Below, one piece after another: positions 56,667 through 59,425 of a DNA stretch of 64,000 nucleotides. Made by a program: the position numbers and the translations under genes. The notes beneath the pieces are model-generated. The model was not told the origin of the DNA and did no database searches. It was given only the letters and a program-made list of their open reading frames with translations. The DNA comes from Sacculina carcini (lineage: Eukaryota > Arthropoda > Thecostraca > Sacculinidae), in the NCBI GenBank assembly GCA_916048095.2, contig OU696584.1, forward strand, positions 4,181,849 to 4,245,848. The letters run 5' to 3'. How positions within the stretch are numbered: position 1 is the stretch's first letter; the number at the start of each line of letters is the position of its first letter.

Positions 56667-57249
56667 TAGTGTTTTGTATTATAAAACATAGTCATTGTAA
56701 TATATTGTAGTCAATTATATTGGGATATTTTTGGTAAGTTTAAGCTATGGCGAGAATGTGGTGTTGTGGTGTCTTGCGGTGTCTAGTGTGACGCCACTGA
56801 GTTTGATTGGGGCTTATTGTGTTGTGCGTATGTATTGTTGCCGCTCACGTGGTTTGCAAAGGTCATTTTGGTCTTGTGTATCAGTCCAGATAACTGATTT
56901 GTTTTTCAAATTATAAATCACGCCGGCTATATTGTGCCTCAACTATCATTGGTGATAGATTACCTAGCTCGGTAGTGAGTTTGCTTCGCATTGTGTGTGT
57001 GCGTGTGTCTATGTGTGTTTGTGTGTGTGTGTGTGTGGCAAGTGTGCGCTGCCCCCGGGCGGGGCCGTATCGGAGGGGCAGACGACGTGTGACGTGTCAT
57101 CGTCGGTGACCACGCCCGGGGACCCTGGCGGAGGCGGCGGTGAGCGACGTCGTAATCGACGAGGGGGCAAGCGTCATCAACGGGACCCCCCTTGCGATGG
57201 TGCCCCTCCCCCACCAACGCCCCCCACAACAGACGACAGCACTCAGTGA
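8932..57249 (+). CDS. GTPBP1: GTP-binding protein 1 (GTPBP1-type translational GTPase), 13 exons
   Basis: Thirteen exons join with consistent phases: 8932-9129, 9361-9472, 10102-10211, 10543-10613, 10866-11170, 11584-11744, 30156-30271, 30946-31090, 43169-43351, 43660-43795, 44175-44308, 44868-44972 and 57043-57249. They encode 660 residues; vertebrate GTPBP1 has about 670. G1 is GNVDAGKS at residues 169-176, G3 is DLAG at 252-255, and G4 is TKID at 308-311. Next come the EF-Tu-like beta-barrel domains ([34 protein letters not shown]) and a basic tail with [12 protein letters not shown]. The family is related to EF-1A/HBS1 and is linked in mammals to exosome-dependent mRNA decay and ribosome rescue. 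GNVDAGKS and LFRHKHE favour GTPBP1 over GTPBP2. The least certain part is the start: ATGs at 8932, 8953 and 8866 are in frame. Confidence 0.95.
9361..9472 (+). CDS. GTPBP1: GTPBP1 exon 2
   Basis: The exon encodes [20 protein letters not shown] and GETIYEVG, matching the conserved N-terminal region of GTPBP1. Acceptor ATTGGTGCAG/ACA, donor GCCGAAG/GTATCA, ending in phase 1. Confidence 0.9.
9640..9960 (+). repeat. GC-rich block with (TTAATTTATTGC)n tail in intron 2
   Basis: A GC-rich stretch (about 9645-9900) contrasts with the AT-rich intron around it. It contains a 56-codon open frame from an ATG near 9643. Right after it come about three copies of a TTTATTGCTTAATTAA unit at 9908-9955. This could be a SINE or LINE relic with a short tail repeat. 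I do not recognise the family. Confidence 0.35.
10102..10211 (+). CDS. GTPBP1: GTPBP1 exon 3
   Basis: This 110-nt exon encodes [18 protein letters not shown] and [11 protein letters not shown], the helical segment before the GTPase domain. Acceptor GGCCTCCAG/GCG, donor AACAG/GTGCCA, phases 1 and 0. Confidence 0.93.
10483..10532 (+). repeat. (TG)25 microsatellite before the exon 4 acceptor
   Basis: A near-perfect TG run ends ten bases before the first base of exon 4, where a pyrimidine tract would normally lie. Confidence 0.95.
10543..10613 (+). CDS. GTPBP1: GTPBP1 exon 4
   Basis: This small 71-nt exon encodes [20 protein letters not shown] and SEV. Acceptor CTTGTGTCAG/ATT, donor GTGCG/GTATGT. 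Its final CG joins T of exon 5 to make the arginine just before the G1 strand. Confidence 0.93.
10866..11170 (+). CDS. GTPBP1: GTPBP1 exon 5 (G1 to G3)
   Basis: The exon carries the P-loop GNVDAGKS, the family signature [15 protein letters not shown] with [10 protein letters not shown], and DLAGHEKY (G3, with the His used for GTP hydrolysis in this superfamily). Acceptor GTGTGTCAG/TGTG, donor GTTTG/GTGAGC. Confidence 0.97.
11584..11744 (+). CDS. GTPBP1: GTPBP1 exon 6 (G4)
   Basis: The exon encodes [16 protein letters not shown], the [12 protein letters not shown] helix and VVVTKIDM with the guanine-specificity TKID motif. Acceptor TGTGTGTAG/GTATG, donor CTCAAG/GTCAGC. It is followed by an 18.4-kb intron. 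Confidence 0.97.
11745..13654 (+). other. Start of GTPBP1 intron 6; no gene recognised
   Basis: The sequence is mainly AT-rich. There is a G/C-moderate stretch at 12480-13100 with an open frame of about 128 codons (12568-12954) lacking any recognisable domain, and a (CA)n / CAGACACACACGCAGATA minisatellite-like tract at 13420-13525. Confidence 0.6.
13663..14417 (-). mobile_element. Internally deleted hAT transposon with transposase remnant
   Basis: The element is 755 bp with a perfect 8-bp target duplication ATCTAAGC at 13655-13662 and 14418-14425. The inverted ends are CATTGCCCGGGAAAC and CAGCGCCCGGGAAAT. On the minus strand 14112-13759 encodes the C-terminal dimerisation part of a hAT transposase, seen as [20 protein letters not shown] and ISDEHLENS. 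The zinc-finger and catalytic parts are missing, so the element is inactive. Family members with LFGSTYLCE motifs include the GTF2IRD2/SCAND3-like hAT group. Confidence 0.85.
14450..14775 (-). repeat. 3' LTR of Gypsy B
   Basis: This is the homologue of 18826-19189. Shared blocks include GATTGTATTACAAAAAAACA, CCCAATCGTACCA, GAACGATCAGGTGAACCAGC and ATGGCGAAACATGACAA. Small indels separate the two. Confidence 0.8.
15226..17990 (-). pseudogene. Gypsy B pol remnants (protease, RT, integrase)
   Basis: On the minus strand, near 17960-17890, the protease active-site motif DTGAS follows YMDLQV. Reverse transcriptase at 17416-16913 shows the RT palm with [19 protein letters not shown] and the catalytic QYMDDVV. 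The integrase zinc-binding region at 16324-15839 has the H-H-C-C pattern ([10 protein letters not shown] through CLHCQH). A later integrase piece lies at 15429-15226. Frameshifts and stops separate all of these, so no full polyprotein can be made. Confidence 0.82.
18000..18800 (-). pseudogene. Gypsy B gag remnant
   Basis: The minus strand at 18792-18604 encodes a Gypsy-type gag core: [18 protein letters not shown], then a TALLLHCI block. Around 18170-18060 a zinc-knuckle-like pair is seen (CGYCGRTH, then [11 protein letters not shown]). The frame is broken several times. Confidence 0.75.
18826..19189 (-). repeat. 5' LTR of Gypsy B
   Basis: This is the longer of the two LTRs (364 versus 326 bp). 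Its outer edge abuts the (CAA)n tail of the adjacent LINE fragment at 19190. Confidence 0.8.
19190..19692 (-). mobile_element. L2-like LINE fragment with (TTG)n tail
   Basis: The minus strand at about 19692-19400 encodes the extreme C-terminus of an L2/CR1-type ORF2: [25 protein letters not shown] and [11 protein letters not shown]. The 3' UTR includes the GCGCTATATGAAATAC tail motif, followed by a (TTG)n tail at the Gypsy B border. Its 5' end is cut by the LTR of Gypsy A1. Confidence 0.78.
19693..20122 (-). repeat. 3' LTR of Gypsy A1
   Basis: In minus orientation it begins TGTGGTGACG and ends GCTACA. It contains a TATTTAAATA box and two GATTGGTCCACGTC blocks (CCAAT box joined to a CACGTC half-site) about 35 bp apart, a likely promoter/enhancer set. 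An ACTCCCTCCCCCAG purine tract (seen as pyrimidines on plus) lies just inside at 20123-20138. Confidence 0.95.
20268..20783 (-). other. Long 3' region of Gypsy A1 with a possible third ORF
   Basis: Between the pol stop (20886) and the 3' LTR is about 760 bp that includes a 171-codon Cys- and Val-rich, hydrophobic open frame. In copy A2 the same frame is broken (a stop near 37038). It has no recognisable domain, and the base-level repeats of GTACGCACA suggest it may simply be UTR. Confidence 0.3.
20886..24068 (-). pseudogene. Gypsy A1 pol (protease-RT-RNase H-integrase), one internal stop
   Basis: The frame is open from 24068 (a GTG overlapping the gag stop by one base, in the -1 frame) to 20886 except for one TAG at 22413-22415. 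Domains in order are protease with [12 protein letters not shown] with [19 protein letters not shown] and [10 protein letters not shown]; RNase H with [15 protein letters not shown] and, past the stop, [10 protein letters not shown]; integrase with a zinc site ending CLACQESK, the DDE residues in [20 protein letters not shown] and [12 protein letters not shown], and a GPY/F-like module [12 protein letters not shown]. Pol would make the cDNA and integrate it. Confidence 0.93.
24068..24879 (-). pseudogene. Gypsy A1 gag, frameshifted
   Basis: The start is [20 protein letters not shown] at 24879. Compared with copy A2, one base is missing near 24700, which ends the first frame at 24688; the rest is in another frame to 24068. 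The C-terminus holds the CX2HX9CX3C motif and a basic Ser/Arg-rich tail. Confidence 0.88.
25147..25164 (-). other. Primer-binding site of Gypsy A1
   Basis: TGGTGCCCCGAGTGAGTC lies two bases inside the 5' LTR, as expected for a tRNA primer site (complement of CCA at a tRNA 3' end). It differs from the tRNA-Trp site usually described for CsRn1 elements. The matching tRNA is not assigned. Confidence 0.7.
25167..25596 (-). repeat. 5' LTR of Gypsy A1
   Basis: Nearly identical to 19693-20122. The only difference I noticed is a C/T in the ATTG(C/T)GCATAACGC stretch, so insertion was recent. Confidence 0.95.
25810..28570 (-). mobile_element. Truncated Ty3/Gypsy element (Gypsy C)
   Basis: The minus strand keeps parts of a third Gypsy family. 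At 28414-27638 there is a zinc-knuckle remnant, a protease-like [10 protein letters not shown] and the linker. At 27334-26912 there is RT with [10 protein letters not shown]. At 26756-25894 there is integrase with [27 protein letters not shown] and a C-terminal [16 protein letters not shown] block. RNase H and the integrase zinc region are deleted near 26905. A direct repeat of about 55 bp, starting CTCGCCACTTTCGTCCCC, lies at both ends (25812-25866 and 28511-28565) and may be LTR remnants. Most of gag is missing. Confidence 0.82.
28571..30155 (+). other. End of GTPBP1 intron 6; microsatellite-rich, no gene
   Basis: AT-rich sequence is followed by (TG)n at 29379-29414 and 29519-29562, a (CA)n-(TA)n compound tract at 29725-29776, and TG-rich sequence at 30065-30130 just before the exon 7 acceptor. 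Nothing else is recognised. Confidence 0.75.
30156..30271 (+). CDS. GTPBP1: GTPBP1 exon 7
   Basis: The exon encodes [29 protein letters not shown] and SATNFVSE, matching the region after G4. Acceptor GTTGTACAG/GAG, donor GAGAG/GTGCTA. The exon ends in phase 2, and AG plus A from exon 8 gives Arg. Confidence 0.95.
30307..30357 (+). repeat. Facing (TG)n and (CA)n tracts in intron 7
   Basis: About ten TG units are followed, after TGTCTTTCACAA, by a CACACA run, so RNA from this site can fold as a simple hairpin 35-90 bases downstream of the exon 7 donor. Confidence 0.85.
30946..31090 (+). CDS. GTPBP1: GTPBP1 exon 8
   Basis: The exon encodes [26 protein letters not shown] and [10 protein letters not shown]. 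The start is set at 30946, after GTGTGTCAG, because this keeps the LCPIFQ segment conserved in GTPBP1; a TTTCAG at 30960-30965 would skip it and break the phase. Donor GTGCCG/GTCAGT. Confidence 0.93.
31100..31593 (+). repeat. CA-rich tract after the exon 8 donor, then (TA)n
   Basis: Starting 10-20 bases after the exon 8 donor, 250 bp of degenerate CACACA with CACTGACA variants is followed by (CT)n/(GA)n near 31370-31412 and a (TA)31 run at 31532-31593. The (TA)n ends where Penelope-like element A begins. Confidence 0.9.
31959..32389 (+). repeat. 5' LTR of Gypsy A2
   Basis: TGTGGTGACG...GGCTACA, with TATTTAAATATG at 32148-32159 and two GATTGGTCCACGTC blocks near 32190 and 32230. Confidence 0.95.
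32678..33490 (+). CDS. Gypsy A2 gag, intact
   Basis: This 270-codon frame starts at [14 protein letters not shown]. An in-frame upstream ATG at 32630 also exists, but A1 lacks the same upstream context. The N-terminal part includes the capsid-like [19 protein letters not shown]. The C-terminal CX2HX9CX3C motif ([18 protein letters not shown]) would bind nucleic acid. The TAG stop overlaps the first base of the pol frame, which lies in -1. Gag would form the particle. Confidence 0.9.
   Translation: MSFDDKFHVEPEATVNRVAVKVPVFMPKSAEGWFHILEAQFRLQNITVDGTRFDHVLASLPPDVITQLPPSCLNTRSYSTIREEVTQLYERSRPELFEELISKQPLTGKPSIYMAELQTTARNVGVSDDLVRHKFVQALPSAIGPGLASHKELSLTGLAKLADELVPLLASTSYGITTPTVPCLAAPAGVSASAGVRDAFNRSPVASPSTGLGLQPYFVGQKPQVCRAHLFYGPKARTCKPWCRWPKKSRDVRMQPSSRTASPARQPTEN
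33490..36668 (+). pseudogene. Gypsy A2 pol, broken
   Basis: The domains are as in A1: protease [12 protein letters not shown] with [10 protein letters not shown], RNase [14 protein letters not shown] and [10 protein letters not shown], the integrase zinc site, and the DDE triad in [20 protein letters not shown] and [12 protein letters not shown]. Breaks are a TAA at 34363-34365 before the YLDD motif, a 4-base deletion near 35465, and a TGA at 36435-36437. The breaks do not coincide with those of A1, so the two copies decayed independently. Confidence 0.92.
37411..37841 (+). repeat. 3' LTR of Gypsy A2
   Basis: Same structure as 31959-32389 with several substitutions (for example ATGCTCTTG versus ATGTTATTG after the TATA region). 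More divergence than between the A1 LTRs implies an older insertion. Confidence 0.95.
38769..38822. repeat. (TA)27 microsatellite
   Basis: A pure TA run marks both the truncated 5' border of Penelope-like element A and the A/TC insertion point of Helitron copy 1. Confidence 0.95.
38935..40200 (+). repeat. Dimeric satellite inside Helitron copy 1
   Basis: Seven diverged units of about 160-205 bp alternate between two types. Type 1 carries TACCATCGTGCTGGAAATTT then TTGTTTTCTACAATACGG; type 2 carries TACTATTGTGTAGAAAATTT then TGTGTTCTACAAGAAA. Type 1 units start near 38940, 39322, 39690 and 40036; type 2 near 39118, 39500 and 39850. Confidence 0.8.
40338..42807 (+). repeat. Ladder of Helitron 3'-hairpin blocks, copy 1
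   Basis: Copies of TTCCGCACGACGGGCGGG, with variants, start near 40338, 40722, 40902, 41612, 41748, 41929, 42066, 42246, 42367, 42536, 42603 and 42778. Those at 42246, 42536 and 42778 are followed by a CTAG about 10 bases on; many others are followed by TTTAAATATGAGGC. Confidence 0.85.
42808..42856. repeat. (TA)24 microsatellite
   Basis: Pure TA repeat beginning at the host T that follows the Helitron CTAG end. Confidence 0.95.
42905..43158 (+). mobile_element. TG-rich LINE 3' fragment abutting exon 9
   Basis: A degenerate TG-rich stretch (42925-43095) leads into AGACCTTCGGGTGAAAATCG and CGATATAAATG, then an (AATGT)n tail. This is the same tail as the L2/CR1-like LINE at 862-2336. The tail ends about 14 bases before the first base of exon 9. 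Confidence 0.72.
43169..43351 (+). CDS. GTPBP1: GTPBP1 exon 9
   Basis: The exon encodes [41 protein letters not shown] and [10 protein letters not shown], the first beta-barrel after the G domain. Acceptor ATGAGCCAG/GGA, donor AAAAAA/GTGCGT, phase 0 at both ends. Confidence 0.96.
43352..43659 (+). other. GTPBP1 intron 9 with CA start and TG end
   Basis: After GTGCGTGTGCTTA come CACACAAACACACATACATA; before the acceptor is CTGTGTGTGTATGTTTGTGC. The two ends of this 308-base intron are therefore complementary. Confidence 0.85.
43660..43795 (+). CDS. GTPBP1: GTPBP1 exon 10
   Basis: The exon encodes [20 protein letters not shown] and [20 protein letters not shown]. Acceptor GTGGCTGCAG/GTG, donor CCATGG/GTGAGT, ending in phase 1. 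Confidence 0.96.
43834..43955 (+). mobile_element. tRNA-derived SINE
   Basis: There is a Pol III A-box-like TGGTCTAGTGG at 43845-43855 and a B-box-like GGTTCGGAACC at 43888-43898, 43 bases apart as in tRNA genes. It does not fold as a full tRNA and has an AT-rich body to about 43955. It lies in intron 10 in the sense direction. Confidence 0.65.
44126..44162 (+). repeat. (TG)n microsatellite before the exon 11 acceptor
   Basis: A TG run ends 12 bases before exon 11 (CGTGTATGTCAG/TGC). No pyrimidine tract is present. Confidence 0.95.
44175..44308 (+). CDS. GTPBP1: GTPBP1 exon 11
   Basis: The exon encodes [39 protein letters not shown] and PGQRM, the last beta-barrel. The acceptor is TATGTCAG/TGC, and the donor GCGAATG/GTCAGT is followed by a (CA)20 tract at 44331-44371. 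Confidence 0.96.
44331..44371 (+). repeat. (CA)20 microsatellite after the exon 11 donor
   Basis: A CA tract about 20 bases into intron 11, complementary to the TG tract at 44798-44830 near the end of the same intron. Confidence 0.95.
44868..44972 (+). CDS. GTPBP1: GTPBP1 exon 12
   Basis: The exon encodes [18 protein letters not shown], completing the beta-barrel, then [15 protein letters not shown]. Acceptor GGGGGTAG/GTT, unusually G-rich; donor AACAAA/GTGAGT followed by CACACACACAC. Confidence 0.95.
44973..45609 (+). other. Start of GTPBP1 intron 12; no gene
   Basis: (CA)n at 44985-44997, CACACA at 45141-45150 and (GA)n at 45157-45174, then unremarkable AT-rich sequence. Confidence 0.7.
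45618..45955. mobile_element. hAT MITE with internal minisatellite
   Basis: A perfect 8-bp duplication ATCCAAAG lies at 45610-45617 and 45956-45963. The inverted ends are CAGAGCCGTTGC / CAGAGCCGTAGC. Inside the left end is a run of about 18 C, then four copies of a 22-24-bp unit GAAGGCAACACTTGGGGCCC. No coding capacity. Confidence 0.88.
45964..46820. other. Intronic sequence with two (TA)n tracts
   Basis: No gene recognised. (TA)n runs lie at 46583-46614 and 46776-46820; the second provides the TA target of the mariner that follows. Confidence 0.65.
46821..48130 (+). mobile_element. Decayed mariner transposon (DD34D type)
   Basis: The element is 1.3 kb, flanked by TA, with inverted ends sharing GGCAACATAA and a CCTTTTT block. 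The broken transposase runs left to right: ARF/F-containing N-terminal piece from 46960; [21 protein letters not shown] near 47405-47465 with the first Asp; [12 protein letters not shown] near 47672-47710 where the second Asp of the usual QQDGATAH motif is lost; and [12 protein letters not shown] near 47790-47825, in another frame, with the third Asp. Several frameshifts and a catalytic substitution make it inactive. Confidence 0.85.
48170..49188 (-). mobile_element. Penelope-like element B, 5'-truncated
   Basis: On the minus strand, RT motifs [20 protein letters not shown], the catalytic [13 protein letters not shown] and LSYLDCLI lie between 49188 and 48900. After a frame change comes an endonuclease-like start [13 protein letters not shown] near 48800 and a decayed rest to about 48500. 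The 3' UTR (48500-48170) has a hammerhead-like fold at 48393-48334. Its RT sequence differs strongly from element C, so it is another family. Confidence 0.8.
48334..48393 (-). ncRNA. Hammerhead-ribozyme-like fold, degenerate
   Basis: On the minus strand a 15-base arm at 48393-48379 pairs at 12 of 15 positions with 48348-48334. Between the arms are CTGAAGA, a poor stem II (GAC/GGC) and GAAAACGTT. The order stem I, CUGANGA, stem II, GAAA, short ACGU stem III, stem I is that of type I hammerheads found in Penelope-like elements. The extra A and weak stem II make activity doubtful. Confidence 0.45.
49189..49320. repeat. 33-bp minisatellite, four copies
   Basis: Four tandem units of 33 bp (GATTTAGCCATTTCTAACG, then ATGTAATTATTCAT) occupy exactly 49189-49320 with one C/T difference. 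They sit between the truncated RT of Penelope-like element B and the palindrome. Confidence 0.95.
49349..49711. repeat. Large palindrome with duplicated 77-bp centre
   Basis: The left arm (from 49349) and right arm (to 49711) are about 120-125 bp and nearly perfect inverse copies, both encoding the same start of element C ([17 protein letters not shown]). The middle contains two identical 77-bp units (49437-49513, 49514-49590). Each has its own hairpin GGTAGTTTTGC / GCAAAACTACC and an ATTGCGCAATTGCGCAAT palindrome. Confidence 0.92.
49590..51400 (+). mobile_element. Penelope-like element C, almost complete coding region
   Basis: Three overlapping frames hold one protein split by two small frameshifts. 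Segment 49565-50122 has the N-terminal conserved [17 protein letters not shown] and [19 protein letters not shown]. Segment 50032-50913 has the RT core [32 protein letters not shown] and the catalytic [11 protein letters not shown], plus VYRKPT. Segment 50918-51400 has a GIY-YIG endonuclease with [18 protein letters not shown], the R-x-x-x-H helix and RKTVEAAYI carrying the catalytic Glu. The order RT then GIY-YIG is diagnostic. Frameshifts near 50100 and 50914 inactivate it. Confidence 0.92.
51588..54857 (+). mobile_element. Non-autonomous Helitron, copy 2
   Basis: It has the same ends as copy 1: TCTATATATATAAAAGAG after an A, and TTCCGCACAACGGGCGGG then TTTTAATGCTAG before a T. It is 3270 bp and noncoding. 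It holds nine satellite units (51700-53290) and eight 3'-hairpin blocks (near 53497, 53903, 54084, 54208, 54370, 54438, 54622 truncated, 54827). It lies in GTPBP1 intron 12, same strand as copy 1. Confidence 0.82.
51700..53340 (+). repeat. Dimeric satellite inside Helitron copy 2
   Basis: Alternating type 1 and type 2 units as in copy 1, with type 1 starts near 51700, 52055, 52440, 52785 and 53185 and type 2 near 51885, 52250, 52590 and 52997. There are two more units than in copy 1, so unit number varies between copies. Confidence 0.8.
54859..54935. repeat. (TA)38 microsatellite
   Basis: Long pure TA run at the 3' edge of Helitron copy 2. Confidence 0.95.
55044..55107 (+). ncRNA. Hammerhead-ribozyme-like motif (Penelope-type)
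   Basis: Core CTGACGA at 55063-55069, then an extra A, stem II GGTC-TCAA-GACC (55071-55082), GAAA at 55083-55086, a self-complementary ACGT, and a predicted cleavage after T55090. Stem I is GTCA (55059-55062) with TGAC (55091-55094), an internal loop, then ATC/GAT and ACTG/CAGT (55044-55050 with 55098-55107). This is the type I order with the minimal stem III described for Penelope-like and retrozyme hammerheads. The A insertion before stem II is non-canonical. Confidence 0.6.
55178..56597 (+). mobile_element. Decayed hAT transposon with subterminal TTATCGC arrays
   Basis: The ends are CAGTGGTTGCAGCGTGCG and, inverted, CAGTGGTTTCTGCGATAAC. The flanks TACACATA / TATATATA agree at 6 of 8. The plus strand at 55890-56306 encodes the transposase C-terminal dimerisation domain ([34 protein letters not shown]) as in BED-finger hAT proteins. 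Upstream parts from 55440 are recognisable but broken by stops. Both subterminal regions are packed with GCGATAA/TTATCGC. Confidence 0.85.
56598..56663. repeat. (TA)33 microsatellite
   Basis: Pure TA run starting at the 3' border of the hAT element. Confidence 0.95.
57043..57249 (+). CDS. GTPBP1: GTPBP1 exon 13 with stop codon
   Basis: The exon encodes the variable C-terminal tail: a Gly/Ser/Thr-rich part, then the conserved basic [12 protein letters not shown], then a Pro-rich end [14 protein letters not shown]. The acceptor is (TG)n GGCAAG/TGTG, a less common AAG acceptor; phase 0 agrees with exon 12. The stop TGA is at 57247-57249. Confidence 0.85.
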   Translation, partial: CALPPGGAVSEGQTTCDVSSSVTTPGDPGGGGGERRRNRRGGKRHQRDPPCDGAPPPPTPPTTDDSTQ

Positions 57250-57840
57250 CACAACACGTCTGTTTGTCTGAGTGTCGACGATTGTTCTGATTCTGTGTGC
57301 CTGTTCATTTATTAATTTATGTTATTGTTGTTGTGGTTTTGTGCTGTTTCACGAAATTCTTGTGCGCATGCATGCACAAGGGATATCTGAACACAGTGTG
57401 ACTTTTTGCGTTTGGTTTTTTTCTCAGTATTTGGCGTTTTCTGGCCAGTCGTTTTGTTGCTTTTTTCGGGTGTTTTTGTTTCGCTGTGTGTTGGTGCCGC
57501 GCGTTGTTTGAGGTATTTTAGCGTGCCGTTTGTGGTTTCGTGTTTATTTTTAGAGTATTTCACGTGATATTTGACACCAGAGCACGCTAGCTGTGCTCGC
57601 AATCACATTATCTCATAGTATTCGTCCTCAACATCCACCAATAGTATCGCATATATTATCTGCGCGCATTTCAATTAGCACTCACGAATTGCGCTATTTA
57701 TGTTTATTTATTGTTTCATTGTTTTTCTGCCCTGCCACGAGTTTGTAGCGAGTCATTGCTGTCGGACTGTTGGTTCAACCACGATTGGCCTATTCAAATG
57801 GCATCGAATTCAGAGGTGTTTATTTTTGGCGTCGTCCCAG

Positions 57841-57876
<36 letters not shown>

Positions 57877-57910
57877 GTGTGTGTGTGTGTGTGTATGTGT
57901 GTAAGTGTGT

Positions 57911-57944
<34 letters not shown>

Positions 57945-58308
57945 TGGATTGATTATTGGTTTGGGTTGTCACCTGTGGGTGTGTGAGTGGTTCAAGTCGA
58001 TTGTAATCACGTTACGTTTTGAGTGTGTATGTGTGTGTGTGTGTGTGTGTGCTGGTCGGTCGAATAAAATCAGTACAAAATTTTTCTGTCGAGTTTTCCT
58101 CTGTCTGTCACGAGCAATGTGAATAGCGCCAATTTGAGATGTACCGTGTTTGTATGCGTGTCGGTGCCAGAACGTGCAGCTGACTTGGCACTCTTCACTA
58201 TTTCGTTAGTTTGTGCCGTGAAACGTGCTTCATAAGACGCGACCATCCGACACAAGTCAAATGTAAACGAGCTCAGAATTTGTTCTTAGAGGACCTGGTC
58301 TTCTAGGG
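57250..58308 (+). other. GTPBP1 3' UTR and intergenic sequence
   Basis: No coding sequence recognised. (TG)n tracts lie at 57842-57942 and 58028-58050. The first clear AATAAA is at 58063-58068. Confidence 0.6.
58063..58068 (+). terminator. Candidate poly(A) signal for GTPBP1
   Basis: AATAAA about 815 bases after the stop codon, just past a (TG)n run. It is the first canonical hexamer I found downstream of the stop. Confidence 0.4.
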
Positions 58309-58565
58309 CAGTGATCTGTAATCTTTTTCCCTGATACCCCACTTCTCAATTAGCCAACTCTTCATTTTCCCTGACAGCGCTGAGAGACTCCATAAATTCA
58401 CTTGTTCTGCAAAATTAAACATTAGGAAGTCACTTGAAACAAATATATACGAATTTGGATTGATAAAAACATATATTTTGTTCTTCTGTCCGACCTTAAG
58501 TTTCTTACTTGTCAACCCCTCCATTTCCCACCAGTGGAGAATTCCCCACAAGTTACCGACCACTG
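58309..58565. mobile_element. hAT MITE
   Basis: This 257-bp element has inverted ends CAGTGATCTGTAA / CAGTGGTCGGTAA and 8-bp duplications TTCTAGGG / TTCTAGAG (7 of 8). Noncoding. Confidence 0.82.
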
Positions 58566-58725
58566 TTCTAGAGTATCTATTCAATTTATATTCGTGTGAT
58601 CATGAGTCTATATTTCATTTCAACTGTATTTTTTCATTTACCTGTTTTCTTTTGCTGACCTCCAGAAAGTCAGATCTTGTTATTATGCAACTAGCGCGGA
58701 TGCAGAGGTCATATTTGACGATAGG

Positions 58726-58907
58726 CTTTGGTGGCGCCTAGGAGGGTTGAAGCGCCCCGAAAATGTGTCAAGTCTCCTGAGCCCCCCCCCCCAAATCCTG
58801 ACTATCAATATTTAAAGTGTAACTTCTCATATTTCGCCAAGCCCCCGCATCTTTTTCTCCATAGCCCCCTCTCAGCCTCCACCGGGAAAATTCTGGCTCC
58901 GCCACTG
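58726..58907. mobile_element. hAT MITE (same family as 60139-60405), older copy
   Basis: Ends GGTGGCGCC and CGGCGCCA-like, internal ATATTTCGCCAAGCCCCC and TCTCCATAGCCCCC shared with the copy at 60139-60405. The flanking octamers match only partly (5 of 8). Confidence 0.72.
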
Positions 58908-59223
58908 GCGGTAGTGTGGAGTACAAGTCTACCCTCACTCGATGGAAGTCACCGTCATGAAATATTTTCAATTATTCGTTGCCTGTTTTTGTGGCAGCTT
59001 TTATATCGTTCAGTGTGTGGGCTCGGCCTTTCACACCCTGAAACCTGCCACAGCCGAGTAACCTCAGTGTTTCTGTGCGACCTCTGAATTATCTGCCAGA
59101 CAACATCCATCAAACACACACTATAGACACGAGTGCGTACATTGAGCCAGGCGTGACCTTTAGATTGTCGCTGCCGTGAGTGTCATGATAATGATGACAA
59201 TGATTGTGGTGATTATGTCTAAG

Positions 59224-59425
59224 TCAGACGAAGAATATTTGTTCCTCTTGCTCGCTTTCCAGCATGTTGTCATCATCATCGTCTGTTGTGTGGTCGTCTT
59301 CAACATCGGCATCGTCTTGCTGGTCGGAGTCGGACTCGTAGTCGGAGTAAGTCCAGTGGTCCTGGTTCTGCTTGTGGTAGAGCAGCTCGTCGTGCGAGGA
59401 CAACACGTCTTCACACACAGAACAC
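59224..59425 (-). CDS. Zinc-finger gene, last exon
   Basis: The acceptor is CACGGCAG/GTGTTC. It encodes finger 2 and the acidic tail ending QEEQIFFV, then the stop at 59224-59226. A (TG)n-like tract lies just before the acceptor. Confidence 0.82.
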
